A DNA stretch of 64,000 nt from positions 248,001-312,000 of the forward strand of contig NZ_MASU01000002.1 of the NCBI RefSeq assembly GCF_003202235.1, given 5' to 3'. Under the pieces are notes generated by a model. It had not been told where the DNA came from. It ran no database searches and worked only from the letters and a program-made list of their open reading frames with translations. This document shows positions 1 to 8,526 of this stretch, piece after piece. Each line of letters begins with the position of its first letter. The stretch's first letter is position 1. The DNA is from Prauserella flavalba (GTDB taxonomy: Bacteria > Actinomycetota > Actinomycetes > Mycobacteriales > Pseudonocardiaceae). The translations under genes and the position numbers were made by a program.

Positions 1-1
1 C

Positions 2-1255
2 GCCGCCGTCGAAGAGGCCAAGACCCGTGAGGGCACCAAGAAGGTGTTCCTCAACATCGCCCACCGCAGCCAGGTGATCGTGCACCGTCAGCTTCAGGCC
101 CTCGACGCCGCGGAGCGCAAGCAGGAGGACCCCGACCAGCTCGACATGCTGTTCCGGCTCGACCACCTGTCCACGCGCGCGCGGCGCAACGCCGAGAACC
201 TGATCATCCTCGGCGGTGAGCAGCCCGGCAGGCAGTGGCGCAACCCCGTCGCGCTCGCCGACCTCGTGCGCGGCTCCACCGCCGAGACCGAGGACTACAA
301 GCGCGTCAAGGTGGGCAAGCTGCCCTCGATCGCCGTCGCCGGGCCGGTGGTCGGCGACCTCGTGCACCTGCTCGCCGAGCTGATCGACAACGCCACGTCG
401 TTCTCCCCGCCGTCGTCGCGCGTGGAGATCCGCGGCGAGATCGTCGGCCGCGGCGTGGTGATCGAGGTGGAGGACCAGGGTCTCGGCATCGAGCCGGAAC
501 GCTGCGACGAACTCAACGAGATGCTGCGCAACCCGCCCGACTTCAGCTTCATGGCGCTGTCGGAGGAGCCGAGGCTCGGCCTGTTCGTGGTGGCGCGACT
601 GGCCGCCAAGCACGGCATCGTGGTGACCCTGCGCGAGTCGGCATACGGCGGAACGCGCGCGATCGTGCTGGTGCTCTCGGACCTCCTCGGCCCCGTGCCG
701 GAGCCCGAGGACGGCACGCAGACGGCCGTCGAGGAGGTCGTGCCCGCTCAGCAGACGCCCGTACTGCGGCGCAGGCCGAGGGCCACGCCGAGGACCGAAC
801 CACCCGCGCAGAACGGTGCGGGTCCGAGGGAGCTGCCCAAGCGCAGGCGCGAGACGCCCCCTGCGGAGGCGGCGCCGCCACCCGAGCTGCCGCAACGGGA
901 GAGTGTGTTCCGCGAGAACGGGGTGCTGGAGAACGGCGTGAGGGAGAACGCTCCACGAGAGGCCGCACCGAGGGAACTGCCGCAACGGCAACGACCCCCG
1001 CAGGAGGCAAGGCCCCCGCAGGACGCCCGCCCGCAGCAGCCCGGCGGGACGATGTCGCCGGGACGCCCGCCGCTGCCCCGGCGCCGCAGGCAGCAGAACC
1101 TGGTGCCGCAGTTGATGGAGGCGGGTCCGGCCGGCGAGCAGACGGAGGTGGTCACCGAGCCGGAGCAGGCCAGGAGCCGGCTGTCCGCCTTCCAGCGCGG
1201 GACCCGGCAGGCACGCGCGCACGACCCGAGCCTCGACGAGCATTCTGGAGACTGA
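2..1255 (+). CDS. cvnA: Conservon sensor kinase CvnA, C-terminal part (5' truncated by window edge)
   Basis: The reading frame is open from the left edge, so the sensor and membrane part lie outside the window. The visible part starts with a dimerisation-like helix (IAHRSQVIVHRQL), followed by a histidine-kinase-type ATPase domain: N box LIDNATSFSPP, G1 box EDQGLGIEPER and G2 region LGLFVVARLAAKHG. A Pro/Arg-rich, probably disordered tail follows. Four genes follow in the order kinase, roadblock, DUF742, GTPase, which defines an actinobacterial conservon, a membrane-associated GTPase signalling module compared with eukaryotic G-protein systems. By family, CvnA would be the membrane anchor and sensor that recruits CvnB-D. 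The stop is 6 bp before cvnB. Confidence 0.9.
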   Translation, partial: AAVEEAKTREGTKKVFLNIAHRSQVIVHRQLQALDAAERKQEDPDQLDMLFRLDHLSTRARRNAENLIILGGEQPGRQWRNPVALADLVRGSTAETEDYKRVKVGKLPSIAVAGPVVGDLVHLLAELIDNATSFSPPSSRVEIRGEIVGRGVVIEVEDQGLGIEPERCDELNEMLRNPPDFSFMALSEEPRLGLFVVARLAAKHGIVVTLRESAYGGTRAIVLVLSDLLGPVPEPEDGTQTAVEEVVPAQQTPVLRRRPRATPRTEPPAQNGAGPRELPKRRRETPPAEAAPPPELPQRESVFRENGVLENGVRENAPREAAPRELPQRQRPPQEARPPQDARPQQPGGTMSPGRPPLPRRRRQQNLVPQLMEAGPAGEQTEVVTEPEQARSRLSAFQRGTRQARAHDPSLDEHSGD

Positions 1256-1261
1256 GACGCC

Positions 1262-1672
1262 ATGGTGAACACGGGAGTCAACGAACTGGACTGGCTGCTG
1301 GACGACCTGGTGCAGCAGGTGGCCGGAGCCGATCGTGCCGTCGTGCTGTCGGCGGACGGCCTGCTCATCGGCAGGTCGAGCAATCTGTCCGAAGAGGACG
1401 GTGAGCACCTTTCCGCTGTGGCGTCGGCGTTCCAGAGCCTCGCGCGCGGAACGGGACGGCACTTCGGCGGCGGCCAGGTACGCCAGACCGTCGTCGAGAT
1501 GGACCACGCCTTCCTGTTCGTCACGGCGGCGGGCAGGGGAGCGTGCCTCGCCCTGCTCACGTCGGAGGACGCGGACATGGGCCTTGTCGCCTACGCGATG
1601 AACATGATGGTGAAGCGGGTCGGCGCGGTGCTCAGCGCGGCTCCCAGGGTTGAGCAGCACAGTGCGCCATGA
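1262..1672 (+). CDS. cvnB: Roadblock/LC7 domain protein CvnB
   Basis: 136 aa and a single roadblock/LC7 domain. The start NTGVNELDWLLDDLV and the segment GADRAVVLSADGLLIG are the typical opening of conservon roadblock proteins. These proteins are thought to act as regulators or GTPase-activating partners for the Ras-like GTPase CvnD. ATG at 1262 follows the cvnA stop by 6 bp, and its own stop overlaps the cvnC start (ATGA), so translational coupling is expected. No membrane segment is seen; the protein should be cytoplasmic and recruited to CvnA. Confidence 0.92.
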   Translation: MVNTGVNELDWLLDDLVQQVAGADRAVVLSADGLLIGRSSNLSEEDGEHLSAVASAFQSLARGTGRHFGGGQVRQTVVEMDHAFLFVTAAGRGACLALLTSEDADMGLVAYAMNMMVKRVGAVLSAAPRVEQHSAP

Positions 1673-2040
1673 GCGACCAGGACGAGGCGTGGTTCGACGA
1701 GGCGGCGGGCCCCTTGGTGCGTCCCTACGCCGTCACGGGTGGCCGCACCCGCTCGGACCAGTTCGGTCTCGAGCTGATCACACTCGTCGTGGCGCTTCCC
1801 TCGGTCGCCGAGGCGGCCTCGCTCCCGCCCGAGTACGCGAAGATCGTGCGGCTGTGCCAGCGGCCGATGTCCGTCGCCGAGGTCGCCGCGCTCATCGACC
1901 TACCCCTGCCGGTGATCAAGGTACTGCTCAGTGATTTGATCGAGCAGAACTACGTGATCTTCCGTAGAGCTGCGCCCATGAGTGAAGCCCCCAACCAACA
2001 CGTACTGCAGGCGGTTCTCGATGGCATCCGGAAACTCTGA
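1669..2040 (+). CDS. cvnC: DUF742 protein CvnC
   Basis: 123 aa, matching the DUF742 family: the N-terminal signature LVRPYAVTGGRTR at about residues 15-27, followed by a winged-helix-like part (MSVAEVAALIDLPLPVIKVLLSDLIEQNYV). This is the third conservon component; its biochemical role is not firmly known. The start ATG overlaps the cvnB stop by 4 bp, and the 3' end overlaps the preferred cvnD start by 20 bp, so the four genes are one tightly coupled operon. Confidence 0.92.
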   Translation: MSDQDEAWFDEAAGPLVRPYAVTGGRTRSDQFGLELITLVVALPSVAEAASLPPEYAKIVRLCQRPMSVAEVAALIDLPLPVIKVLLSDLIEQNYVIFRRAAPMSEAPNQHVLQAVLDGIRKL

Positions 2041-2617
2041 CCCCCGGCGTCGGCTCACCGCGACAGCGGTGAAGCTGTTGATCGCCGGCGGCTTCGGGGT
2101 CGGCAAGACCACGATGGTCGGCTCGGTCAGCGAGGTCCCGCCGCTGCGCACGGAGGAGGTGCTGACGTCGGCGTCGGAGGGCGTCGACGACCTCGCGGGT
2201 GTCGAGCGCAAGACCACCACGACGGTGGCACTCGACTTCGGGCGCATCACGATCAACCAGGAGCTGATCCTGTACCTGTTCGGCACCCCTGGTCAGGACC
2301 GGTTCTGGTTCATGTGGGACGAGCTGGCGACGGGTGCGCTCGGTGCCGTGGTGCTGGCCGACACGCGCAGGCTCGAAAGCTGTTTTCCCGCGGTCGACTT
2401 CTTCGAGCGGCGCGGGCTGCCGTTCGTGGTGGGGGTCAACTGTTTCGACGGTGCGCACCGCTACGGCACCGAGGAGGTGCGCGCGGCGCTGGACGTCGAT
2501 CCGACGGTGCCGCTGTTGCTGTGCGACGCCCGCGACCGGGAGTCGACCAAGCAGGTGCTGGTGACCCTCATCCAGCACGTCATGCGCAACGCCGACCTCG
2601 TTCCCGCCAGCCGCTGA
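2021..2617 (+). CDS. cvnD: Conservon small GTPase CvnD (ATP/GTP-binding protein)
   Basis: 198 aa Ras-like GTPase. The P-loop GGFGVGKTT lies at residues 23-31 and the switch II-like FGTPGQDRF follows; the base-recognition motif appears as NCFD rather than NKxD, a variation in this family. I chose ATG 2021 (MASGNSD) because the frame extended upstream to 1982 lies wholly inside cvnC and the family begins close to the P-loop. It is the last conservon gene. No P450 follows directly, although some conservons carry one. Transcription should stop at the hairpin at 2626-2651. Confidence 0.92.
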   Translation: MASGNSDPRRRLTATAVKLLIAGGFGVGKTTMVGSVSEVPPLRTEEVLTSASEGVDDLAGVERKTTTTVALDFGRITINQELILYLFGTPGQDRFWFMWDELATGALGAVVLADTRRLESCFPAVDFFERRGLPFVVGVNCFDGAHRYGTEEVRAALDVDPTVPLLLCDARDRESTKQVLVTLIQHVMRNADLVPASR

Positions 2618-2625
2618 GCGGGGTG

Positions 2626-2651
2626 GGCGGGGGCACCGAGGTGCCCCCGCC
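2626..2651. terminator. Bidirectional hairpin terminator between convergent cvnD and DUF305 genes
   Basis: Perfect 12-bp inverted repeat: GGCGGGGGCACC at 2626-2637 and GGTGCCCCCGCC at 2640-2651, separated by GA. It lies between the stop codons of two converging genes and has no U-tract, which is common for actinobacterial terminators. Confidence 0.75.
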
Positions 2652-2656
2652 GCCGA

Positions 2657-3208
2657 TCAGCCGTTGCCGAGCAGGCCCTTCATGGTCTCGATCTCGGCCT
2701 GCTGGGTGTCGATCACCTGCTGCGCGAGCCGTTTGACCTCGGGATGCACGCCCTGTGCCAGCTGCGTGCGGGCCATCTCGATGGCGCCCGCGTGGTGCTC
2801 GATCATCATCTCGAGCCAGCGCCGGTCGAACGTGGCGCCGCTCATCCGGCCCAGCTCGGCCAGGTGCTCTTCGGTCATCATGCCCGGCGTGGCGTGGCCG
2901 CCGCCGTGTCCCTCGTGCTCACCGGGAACCGTCTCGCCCCACTGCTGGAGCCACTCGGAGAGCTGCTCGATCTCCGGCTGCTGTGCCTGCCGGATGTCGT
3001 CGGCCAGCCCGCGCAGCCGCTGGTTCCCGGTGCGTTCGGTGACCAGGCCTGCCATCTCGATCGCCTGGCGGTGGTGGGGGATCATCTCGCTCGCGAACGT
3101 CACGTCCGCGTCGTTGTGGTCCGGCTGCTCGGGTGTGCTGCCGCAGCCGGCGAGCAGGATGATGGCGGCGATCGCGGGCAGCACGAATCGCCTCACGTTC
3201 TTGAACAT
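2657..3208 (-). CDS. DUF305 lipoprotein
   Basis: 183 aa. A lipoprotein signal peptide ends in LLAGC (lipidated Cys22). The DUF305 domain that follows has two His-rich repeats, EMIPHHRQAIEMA and MMIEHHAGAIEMA, joined by a Gly/His-rich linker (HEGHGGGH). DUF305 proteins are ferritin-like four-helix domains often linked to copper or other metals; the His/Met motifs suggest metal binding at the outer face of the membrane, but this is inference. A DUF6153 gene lies upstream on the same strand 60 bp away, a pairing common in actinobacterial copper-associated loci. Confidence 0.88.
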   Translation of the reverse strand: MFKNVRRFVLPAIAAIILLAGCGSTPEQPDHNDADVTFASEMIPHHRQAIEMAGLVTERTGNQRLRGLADDIRQAQQPEIEQLSEWLQQWGETVPGEHEGHGGGHATPGMMTEEHLAELGRMSGATFDRRWLEMMIEHHAGAIEMARTQLAQGVHPEVKRLAQQVIDTQQAEIETMKGLLGNG

Positions 3209-3268
3209 GGATTTGTCTTTCCTAGCCTGAGAAATCGGATGGGTGGACGCTCGGAAGGAAGCGCCTCA

Positions 3269-3634
3269 TCACACCCGGATCACGCAGGCGAGGTGCAGGA
3301 TGTCCCGTCCGCTGCACGGTGGGGCGCGGGCCCCTGCCCACAGCGGGACGGCGCGGCGAACGGGCGGTACGGCGCGGGGGACGCGGCCGAGGAACCACGC
3401 CGCGAGCAGCAGCCCGCCCACCACGGCCAGCACGGCGAGGCAGAGGTGGAACAGGTCGTGGGAGCCGTGGTCCGGTGCCGGATGCTCGTGCGCGGCGGGA
3501 GCCGCTACGGCCGGCATGCTCTCCGGCCCGTGCGCGGGCGGGGCGGAACCGACGTGGTGCATGGCGACCACGGCGAGCGCGAGCGCGCACAGCAGCGCCC
3601 ACCTCGGCAACGGTCCCATCTCCCGCCGGAGCAT
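3269..3634 (-). CDS. Small His-rich membrane protein (DUF6153-like)
   Basis: 121 aa. Two hydrophobic segments (about residues 11-30 and 63-84) flank a short His/Pro-rich extracytoplasmic loop (AAHEHPAPDHGSHD). The size, topology and His loop match the DUF6153 family, which is usually found next to DUF305 genes as here. The function is unknown; an accessory role in metal handling is inferred from context. The start is uncertain: ATG at 3634 or the ATG five codons downstream. Confidence 0.7.
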   Translation of the reverse strand: MLRREMGPLPRWALLCALALAVVAMHHVGSAPPAHGPESMPAVAAPAAHEHPAPDHGSHDLFHLCLAVLAVVGGLLLAAWFLGRVPRAVPPVRRAVPLWAGARAPPCSGRDILHLACVIRV

Positions 3635-3653
3635 GGCACCAATCTAACCGAGC

Positions 3654-3682
3654 GTGCCCGGGGCCCGGCGAGCCCCGGGCAC
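3654..3682. terminator. Hairpin terminator downstream of the oxygenase gene
   Basis: Perfect 11-bp arms, GTGCCCGGGGC (3654-3664) and GCCCCGGGCAC (3672-3682), with a 7-nt loop, just beyond the stop codon of the minus-strand gene that ends at 3688. Confidence 0.7.
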
Positions 3683-3687
3683 GGCGG

Positions 3688-4380
3688 TCACCAGTCGAGC
3701 GAGTAGGTGTGCGGATAGTTCACGGTGCACACGAGCGCGTCGCGCCGTGCGGCCCCGCCAGGCGGGTTCTCCAGCGGCGTCACGGTGTGCCGGAACCTGG
3801 CGTCCTCGAACACCATCAGGTCACCGGGGCTGAGCGTGCCACGGAAGATCGGCTCGTCGTCGTCCTCGCCGGGCCCGTAGAGCCAGGTCTCGGCGCCGTG
3901 CCCGACCTTGTCGACGACGTAGATGAAGATGAACCGTTCACCGTCCTGGTGCGGCTTGGTGACGACGTTGGTGAACGTGCGGAAGAGGTTCACCCCGAAC
4001 GTGCCCTTCGCATCGCGCCAGTGCTCCGGCAGCAGGGCCATCGCCTTGCGGATCCACGTCTCGAAGAACGGGTCGGCGAGCACCTCGACGCGCCCGTACT
4101 CGCGGGCTTCCGGCCGCTCGCCGCGATTCTCGATGGTGATGGTGTCGTGTTCGGACAGTCGGAGCTCGTCGCCGGACCACTCGAAGCGGACGACGTCACG
4201 CGCCCGCTCCCTGTCCACGGGAAGGTCCTTCTCGTACCGTCGCAGCACTCCACTGTGGAAGAACGCCCGGTGAAGGTGTGCGCGCTCTTCGGCGGAGAAG
4301 CCGAACTCGGATTCGCTGAGGACGACGTAGCCGTCGGTGCTGAGCTTCTTCTGACTCAACTTCACAGCTTCGGATGCCAT
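3688..4380 (-). CDS. 2-oxoglutarate/Fe(II)-dependent oxygenase family protein
   Basis: 230 aa. The metal-binding facial triad is visible: His144 and Asp146 in KPHQDGE and His198 in RFRHTVTPL, with an Arg (212/213, ARRDALV) well placed for 2-oxoglutarate. The spacing fits the 2OG-Fe_Oxy_2 group, which includes amino-acid hydroxylases such as isoleucine dioxygenase. Substrate is unknown. It starts 32 bp after a DUF5753-type regulator gene on the same strand, so the two are probably co-transcribed. No convincing ribosome-binding site precedes the ATG. Confidence 0.8.
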   Translation of the reverse strand: MASEAVKLSQKKLSTDGYVVLSESEFGFSAEERAHLHRAFFHSGVLRRYEKDLPVDRERARDVVRFEWSGDELRLSEHDTITIENRGERPEAREYGRVEVLADPFFETWIRKAMALLPEHWRDAKGTFGVNLFRTFTNVVTKPHQDGERFIFIYVVDKVGHGAETWLYGPGEDDDEPIFRGTLSPGDLMVFEDARFRHTVTPLENPPGGAARRDALVCTVNYPHTYSLDW

Positions 4381-4412
4381 TCAAAGAGTCCAATGCGGGG
4401 TTTGGGAAATGG

Positions 4413-5282
4413 CTAGGAGAACTGCTCGTTCCTGACGGTCCGGATGAGCGCCCTCGTCTCCTCGGGCGTCAGGGAACTGCGGTAGAGGGCGTCGTGGTAC
4501 TCGCGGTACTTCTCGACGGCCTTCGCCCGCTCGATGTGCCGGATGCCGGCGTGGGTCTCGATGTGCACGACGTCGCGATCGATGTCCTCGCTGAACTCGA
4601 AGTAGGCGTACATGCACGTGCTCGTGAACAACGGCTGCGTCGAGAACGGGAAAATGCGCAGCTCGATGTTGGGGGCGGTGGAGCTCTCGATGAGGTGGTC
4701 CAGCTGGGTGCGCATGATCTCGGGGCTGCCGACCAGCTGGCGGATGCTGGACTCGTGGGTCACGGCTACCAGCGTGAGCGGGGGTTGCCCCTCGCGCTGG
4801 CGCAGGGCTCGCTGGCGCTTCATGCGCAGCTCGACGAGCTGTTCGATGTCGTCGGACGTGCGCCACGGCTCGGTACTGCGGTAGTAGGCGCGCGCGTAGT
4901 CGGCCGTCTGCAACAGGACCGGGATCGCGGGGATGGTGTACACCCTGGCGACCGAGGCCTCGGTCTCGTAGGCGACGTGCGCGCCGAGTTCGTCGGAGAT
5001 CTGCCCGCTGTAGTCGGTCCACCAGCCCTGTGACTGGGACGCCTTCGTCCAGCGTTCGAGGCGGCTGGCGACCTGCGTGCCCTCGATCCCGTAGAAGCGG
5101 ACGAGGTCTCGGATATCGCGAAGCTGGGGACGGCCCTGTGCGTTCTCGAGGCGGGACAGCTTCGAGGTGGAGATCAGGAGCGCTTCGGCGACCTCTTCGA
5201 GGGTGCGGCCTGCCTCGCCGCGGAGCCTGCGCAGCTCCTCGGCGATGCGGCGCCGCGGTACCACGGGGCCTGGATCAGCCAT
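4413..5282 (-). CDS. XRE-type HTH regulator with DUF5753 domain (Scr1 family)
   Basis: 289 aa. An N-terminal helix-turn-helix (about residues 12-55, with TLEEVAEALLISTSKLSRLEN) is followed by a DUF5753 domain with the typical YARAYYRS segment and the C-terminal part ending in RTVRNEQFS. Such regulators are abundant in actinomycetes, often paired with small DUF397 proteins; no DUF397 gene is seen here. ATG 5282 (MADPGP) is preferred to a longer frame because family members start just before the HTH. It probably controls itself and the downstream oxygenase gene. Confidence 0.88.
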   Translation of the reverse strand: MADPGPVVPRRRIAEELRRLRGEAGRTLEEVAEALLISTSKLSRLENAQGRPQLRDIRDLVRFYGIEGTQVASRLERWTKASQSQGWWTDYSGQISDELGAHVAYETEASVARVYTIPAIPVLLQTADYARAYYRSTEPWRTSDDIEQLVELRMKRQRALRQREGQPPLTLVAVTHESSIRQLVGSPEIMRTQLDHLIESSTAPNIELRIFPFSTQPLFTSTCMYAYFEFSEDIDRDVVHIETHAGIRHIERAKAVEKYREYHDALYRSSLTPEETRALIRTVRNEQFS

Positions 5283-5496
5283 CGGACCTCGATCCGGGTG
5301 CTTAGAACCACGGGTGTTCCAGTGCGGGATGTCTTCGTGGGAATCCCAGAACGCAGATTGTAGGCCATCGCCGCAAGTCCGTCCCGGAGCGGGTTCAACG
5401 CAGTCTCCTATTACGCCGAATGGGTGGCATCGGGCGTTGTGTTGTCGTTCTGGGCACCGCAACGTCGCGCATCGCTAGGCCACAAGGGTGGACTCC

Positions 5497-5574
5497 GTGG
5501 GATACCAAGAATGGGAATTGCACAGCGGTTGCCCATCGCGGGACACTCAAGGCGTAGTTCCCAACAGATCCCAC
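5497..5574. promoter_or_regulatory. Nested inverted repeats in the 5283-5664 intergenic region
   Basis: The 382-bp gap between the DUF5753 regulator and the SH3 gene holds no convincing gene. It contains two nested inverted pairs: GTGGGAT (5497-5503) with ATCCCAC (5568-5574), and GGGAA (5513-5517) with TTCCC (5558-5562). The spacing is asymmetric, so these may be regulator half-sites or chance. Otherwise nothing recognisable is seen in this gap. Confidence 0.3.
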
Positions 5575-5664
5575 CACGTCGCACAGGAGGGAGACCGCCG
5601 GCACGAGCGTAGGAGCGATCGAGGAGGGGACGCGGCAAACCCGTCGAGCAGAGGGAGGTCGACA

Positions 5665-6102
5665 ATGTTCGTGTCGTTGCGAGTGGGCTTGTTCGTCCGT
5701 GTCCTTGTGGTGGCGGCAATGGTGGCCGCGGGGCTGATGCTCGTCCTCAGTTCCCGTGCGGAGCCGGGTGCCCCGCAGGGCGGTGACCGCCGAGCCGGGA
5801 CCGAGCAGGTCCAGGCGAACGAGGCGGCGGCCGAGACCCGCTACCGCGTTTCCGGAACCGATGGTGCAGGCCTGAACGTGCGGGCCTGCCCGGACGCCGA
5901 CTGTGTCAAGGTCGGCTGGATCGACGAGGGCGCGCCCTTCGTCGGCACCTGCTGGGAGCCGGGCGCACCGGTTTCCGGCAACACCATGTGGGTCAGCGGC
6001 ACCGTCGACGGCCGCACCGGGTTCATCTCGGCCCACTACCTCCGACCCGAGTCCGGGGTGGGCGCGCCCGCCTGCGAGGACCCGGTCGATCTCGCCCGGT
6101 GA
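5665..6102 (+). CDS. Secreted/membrane-anchored SH3-domain protein
   Basis: 145 aa. A single N-terminal hydrophobic segment (about residues 5-28) acts as signal anchor or signal peptide. A bacterial SH3-type domain follows (about 65-135), with GLNVRACPDADCVKVGWID as its first strands and GRTGFISAHYL as its last. Paired cysteines suggest disulfides outside the cell. ATG 5665 is supported by the purine-rich ribosome-binding site GAGGGAGG at 5651-5658. Bacterial SH3 domains usually bind cell wall or other surface ligands; the specific role is unknown. Confidence 0.8.
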   Translation: MFVSLRVGLFVRVLVVAAMVAAGLMLVLSSRAEPGAPQGGDRRAGTEQVQANEAAAETRYRVSGTDGAGLNVRACPDADCVKVGWIDEGAPFVGTCWEPGAPVSGNTMWVSGTVDGRTGFISAHYLRPESGVGAPACEDPVDLAR

Positions 6103-6110
6103 CCCCGGGC

Positions 6111-6137
6111 GCCCTGAGGGCGCCGGTCCCTCAGGGC
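6111..6137. terminator. Hairpin between convergent SH3 gene and glcF
   Basis: Perfect 10-bp arms, GCCCTGAGGG (6111-6120) and CCCTCAGGGC (6128-6137). It overlaps the last codons of glcF and lies 8 bp after the SH3 stop, so it can serve both strands. Confidence 0.65.
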
Positions 6138-7417
6138 AAAGGGCGACCCCGCAACGAGGCGTCGAGCACTTGAACCGGGTGGAACATCGGGATGTCGCCG
6201 TCGAGGTACCGGCCGATCTGCAACAGGCAGCCAGGGTTCGCGGTCACGAGCAGGTCCGGGTTCACGGCGCGGATGTTGCTCGCCTTGCGCTCGCCCAGCT
6301 CCGCCGCGGGTTCCGGCTGCACCATGTTGTAGATGCCGGCCGAACCGCAGCACAGCTCCGCTTCCGGCAGGTCCACGACGTCCAGGCCGGGAATCGTCCG
6401 CAGCACCGCCCTCGGCTGGGCCCGCACACCCTGGGCATGGCCGAGATGGCAGGCGTCGTGATAGGCGGCCTTCGCCTTCACCGGATGCCGCTTCGCCCGC
6501 GGCTCCAGCTCCGCGAGCAGCTCGGTCACGTCCCGGACCTTGGCGCTGAACGCCTTCGCCCGCTCAGCCCACTCGGGATCGTCGGCCAGCAGGTCGGCGT
6601 ACTCCTTCATCGACGAGCCGCAGCCCGCGACATTCACGACGATGTTGTCCACGGGCAGCTTCTCGAACGTCTCGATGGTGCGCTTCGCGTGCTTGGTGGC
6701 GTGGTCCTCGCGACCGGCGTGCAACCCGAGCGCGCCGCAGCAGCCCTGGTCCCTCGGCGTCAGCACCTCGCAGCCCTCGGCCGCGAGCACGCGCTGGGTC
6801 GCGACGTTGACCTCGTGGAAGAACACGTCCTGCACACAACCCGAGAGCATCGCGACCCGGCGTTGCACGGGACCGTCCGGCTTCACGCGCCTCGGCAGCG
6901 ACGCGAACGCGTTCCGCAGCTTCACCGGCGGCATGAGCGCCTGGGTCGCGCGCAACCGGGGCGGGAGCACCCGCTCGGCCAGACGGTTCAGGCGCAGCTT
7001 CTGGTAGGCGAGCCCGAAGATCGCCGCAGCCCGTAGCCGCCGCCGGTAGGGGAACAACGCGAAGATGCCGCTCCGGAACAGCCGGTCGGATCGCGACCGC
7101 TCGACGTTGCGCTCGATCTGCGGGCGCGTGGCCTCCAGCAGGCGGTTGTACTGCACACCGGACGGGCACGCCGTCACGCACGCCATGCAGCCGAGGCACG
7201 CGTCGATGTGCTCCGTGAAGGCGCCCTGCAGTTCGATCTCGCCACGCTCGGCAAGGTCCATCAGGTAGATCCGGCCGCGCGGCGAGTCCATCTCCTCGCC
7301 CCACAGCTGGTAGGTCGGGCACGTCGGCAGGCAGAACCCACAGTGCACGCAATCGTCGAGCAGCTCCCGCGATGGTGGGTGCAGCGCGTCGAACCCCGGC
7401 TCCGTCCGCTCCGTCAC
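6131..7417 (-). CDS. glcF: Glycolate oxidase iron-sulfur subunit GlcF
   Basis: 428 aa. Two 4Fe-4S ferredoxin motifs are present: CVHCGFCLPTCP (Cys23, 26, 29, 33) and CLGCMACVTACP. They are followed by two CCG domains (CCGALG and CCGSAG) typical of GlcF/heterodisulfide-reductase-like subunits. It should pass electrons from the GlcD/GlcE flavin subunits to the membrane electron carrier during oxidation of glycolate or a similar 2-hydroxy acid. The GTG start at 7417 overlaps the glcE stop (GTGA), giving a coupled glcD-glcE-glcF operon. Confidence 0.93.
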   Translation of the reverse strand: MTERTEPGFDALHPPSRELLDDCVHCGFCLPTCPTYQLWGEEMDSPRGRIYLMDLAERGEIELQGAFTEHIDACLGCMACVTACPSGVQYNRLLEATRPQIERNVERSRSDRLFRSGIFALFPYRRRLRAAAIFGLAYQKLRLNRLAERVLPPRLRATQALMPPVKLRNAFASLPRRVKPDGPVQRRVAMLSGCVQDVFFHEVNVATQRVLAAEGCEVLTPRDQGCCGALGLHAGREDHATKHAKRTIETFEKLPVDNIVVNVAGCGSSMKEYADLLADDPEWAERAKAFSAKVRDVTELLAELEPRAKRHPVKAKAAYHDACHLGHAQGVRAQPRAVLRTIPGLDVVDLPEAELCCGSAGIYNMVQPEPAAELGERKASNIRAVNPDLLVTANPGCLLQIGRYLDGDIPMFHPVQVLDASLRGRPLP

Positions 7418-8526
7418 GGGTTCTCCTCTCTGTTGCCGAACTCCCCGAACCACGACTCGAACCGGCCCGGGCTCAGCCGCCCCTGTGGGTCCAGCTCGTT
7501 CTTCAGCGCTCGCAGCACCCGGATCGCCGAGGGCATGCGGCCCCACGCGCGGACACCGCTCGGCGGCCGCTGATGCGTCACCGATGTCCCGCCGATCGCC
7601 GTCACGGCGTCGTGCATGCGGTCGACCTCCCCGAACGGCAGCTGCACCGTGCCGATGCCGGTGCCCAGCCCGGCCACCGCGGGCCCACCGGGTGCACCGA
7701 TCAACCCCGCGAGCCTGCTGGGCCTGCAACCGACGCGGACCACCGCCGCGCCGGTCAGCTCCGCGTGCCTGGCCCAGGCGGCGTCGGCGTCCTCCTCGGT
7801 GAGCACGGAGCCGCCGATGAGCCCGGCCAGCTCCCTCGCCCTGGCCTCCGTGCCGTCGGGTGTTCCTTCGAGCCGCGTCAGCAGCGTGCCGTCGGCCCAC
7901 TCCAGGCACACCGGTTCGAGCGCGCTGCCGAGCACCAGCGCGGCTCGTTCCGCGCCGACGTCCAGCGGGCAGTCGAGCGATACCGTCCGCGCGGAGGACG
8001 GGACGGGATGCAGCCGCAGCACGACCTCGGCCAGCAGCGCGAACCCGCCGTAGGAGCCGTGCAGCAGCTTCGCGAGGTCGTAACCCGCGACGTTCTTGAT
8101 CACGTGTCCGCCCGTGCGCGCGACCGTGCCGTCGGCGAGCACCACGGTCGCGCCGATCACCAGGTCCCGTAGCGATCCGTACGCGAGCGCGAGCGGACCC
8201 GAGTCGGCCGTGGCGACGAGCCCTCCGACCGTCGCGCCCCGGGCCGCCCTGGTGGCGTCGAACGCGAGACGCTGGCCGTTGGTTGCCAGCTCGGCCTGCA
8301 ACTCCGACACTCGTGTGCCCGCCCGCACGGCGACCGTCATGTCGGAGGGGTTATAGGCGAGTACGCCGGTCATCCGCGTGGTGTCGAGCACCGTGTCGGT
8401 TGGCAGCGGTGCGCCCGCCCACTCGGCCGCGGTCCCGGCCCCCTGGATCTGGATGGTGCCCTCGGTGTCCGCGAGCGCTTCGTGCGCGCCCCGCAGGTCC
8501 GTGGGCGCCAGCATGGTGGCGGTCAT
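7414..8526 (-). CDS. glcE: Glycolate oxidase FAD-binding subunit GlcE
   Basis: 370 aa. PCMH-type FAD-binding domain in the N-terminal half, with the signature GATVGGLVATADSGP and the segment GYDLAKLLHGSYGGFALL, as in GlcE. Family members lack the complete C-terminal substrate domain of GlcD and work as the second flavoprotein subunit. The start ATG overlaps the glcD stop by 4 bp and the stop overlaps the glcF start. Cytoplasmic; together the three proteins should oxidise glycolate to glyoxylate, although lactate or another 2-hydroxy acid cannot be excluded. Confidence 0.92.
   Translation of the reverse strand: MTATMLAPTDLRGAHEALADTEGTIQIQGAGTAAEWAGAPLPTDTVLDTTRMTGVLAYNPSDMTVAVRAGTRVSELQAELATNGQRLAFDATRAARGATVGGLVATADSGPLALAYGSLRDLVIGATVVLADGTVARTGGHVIKNVAGYDLAKLLHGSYGGFALLAEVVLRLHPVPSSARTVSLDCPLDVGAERAALVLGSALEPVCLEWADGTLLTRLEGTPDGTEARARELAGLIGGSVLTEEDADAAWARHAELTGAAVVRVGCRPSRLAGLIGAPGGPAVAGLGTGIGTVQLPFGEVDRMHDAVTAIGGTSVTHQRPPSGVRAWGRMPSAIRVLRALKNELDPQGRLSPGRFESWFGEFGNREENP

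Noticed and set aside
1-2617. P450 at 12487 as the conservon P450
   Set aside because: Ten kilobases and several unrelated genes and terminators separate it from cvnD.
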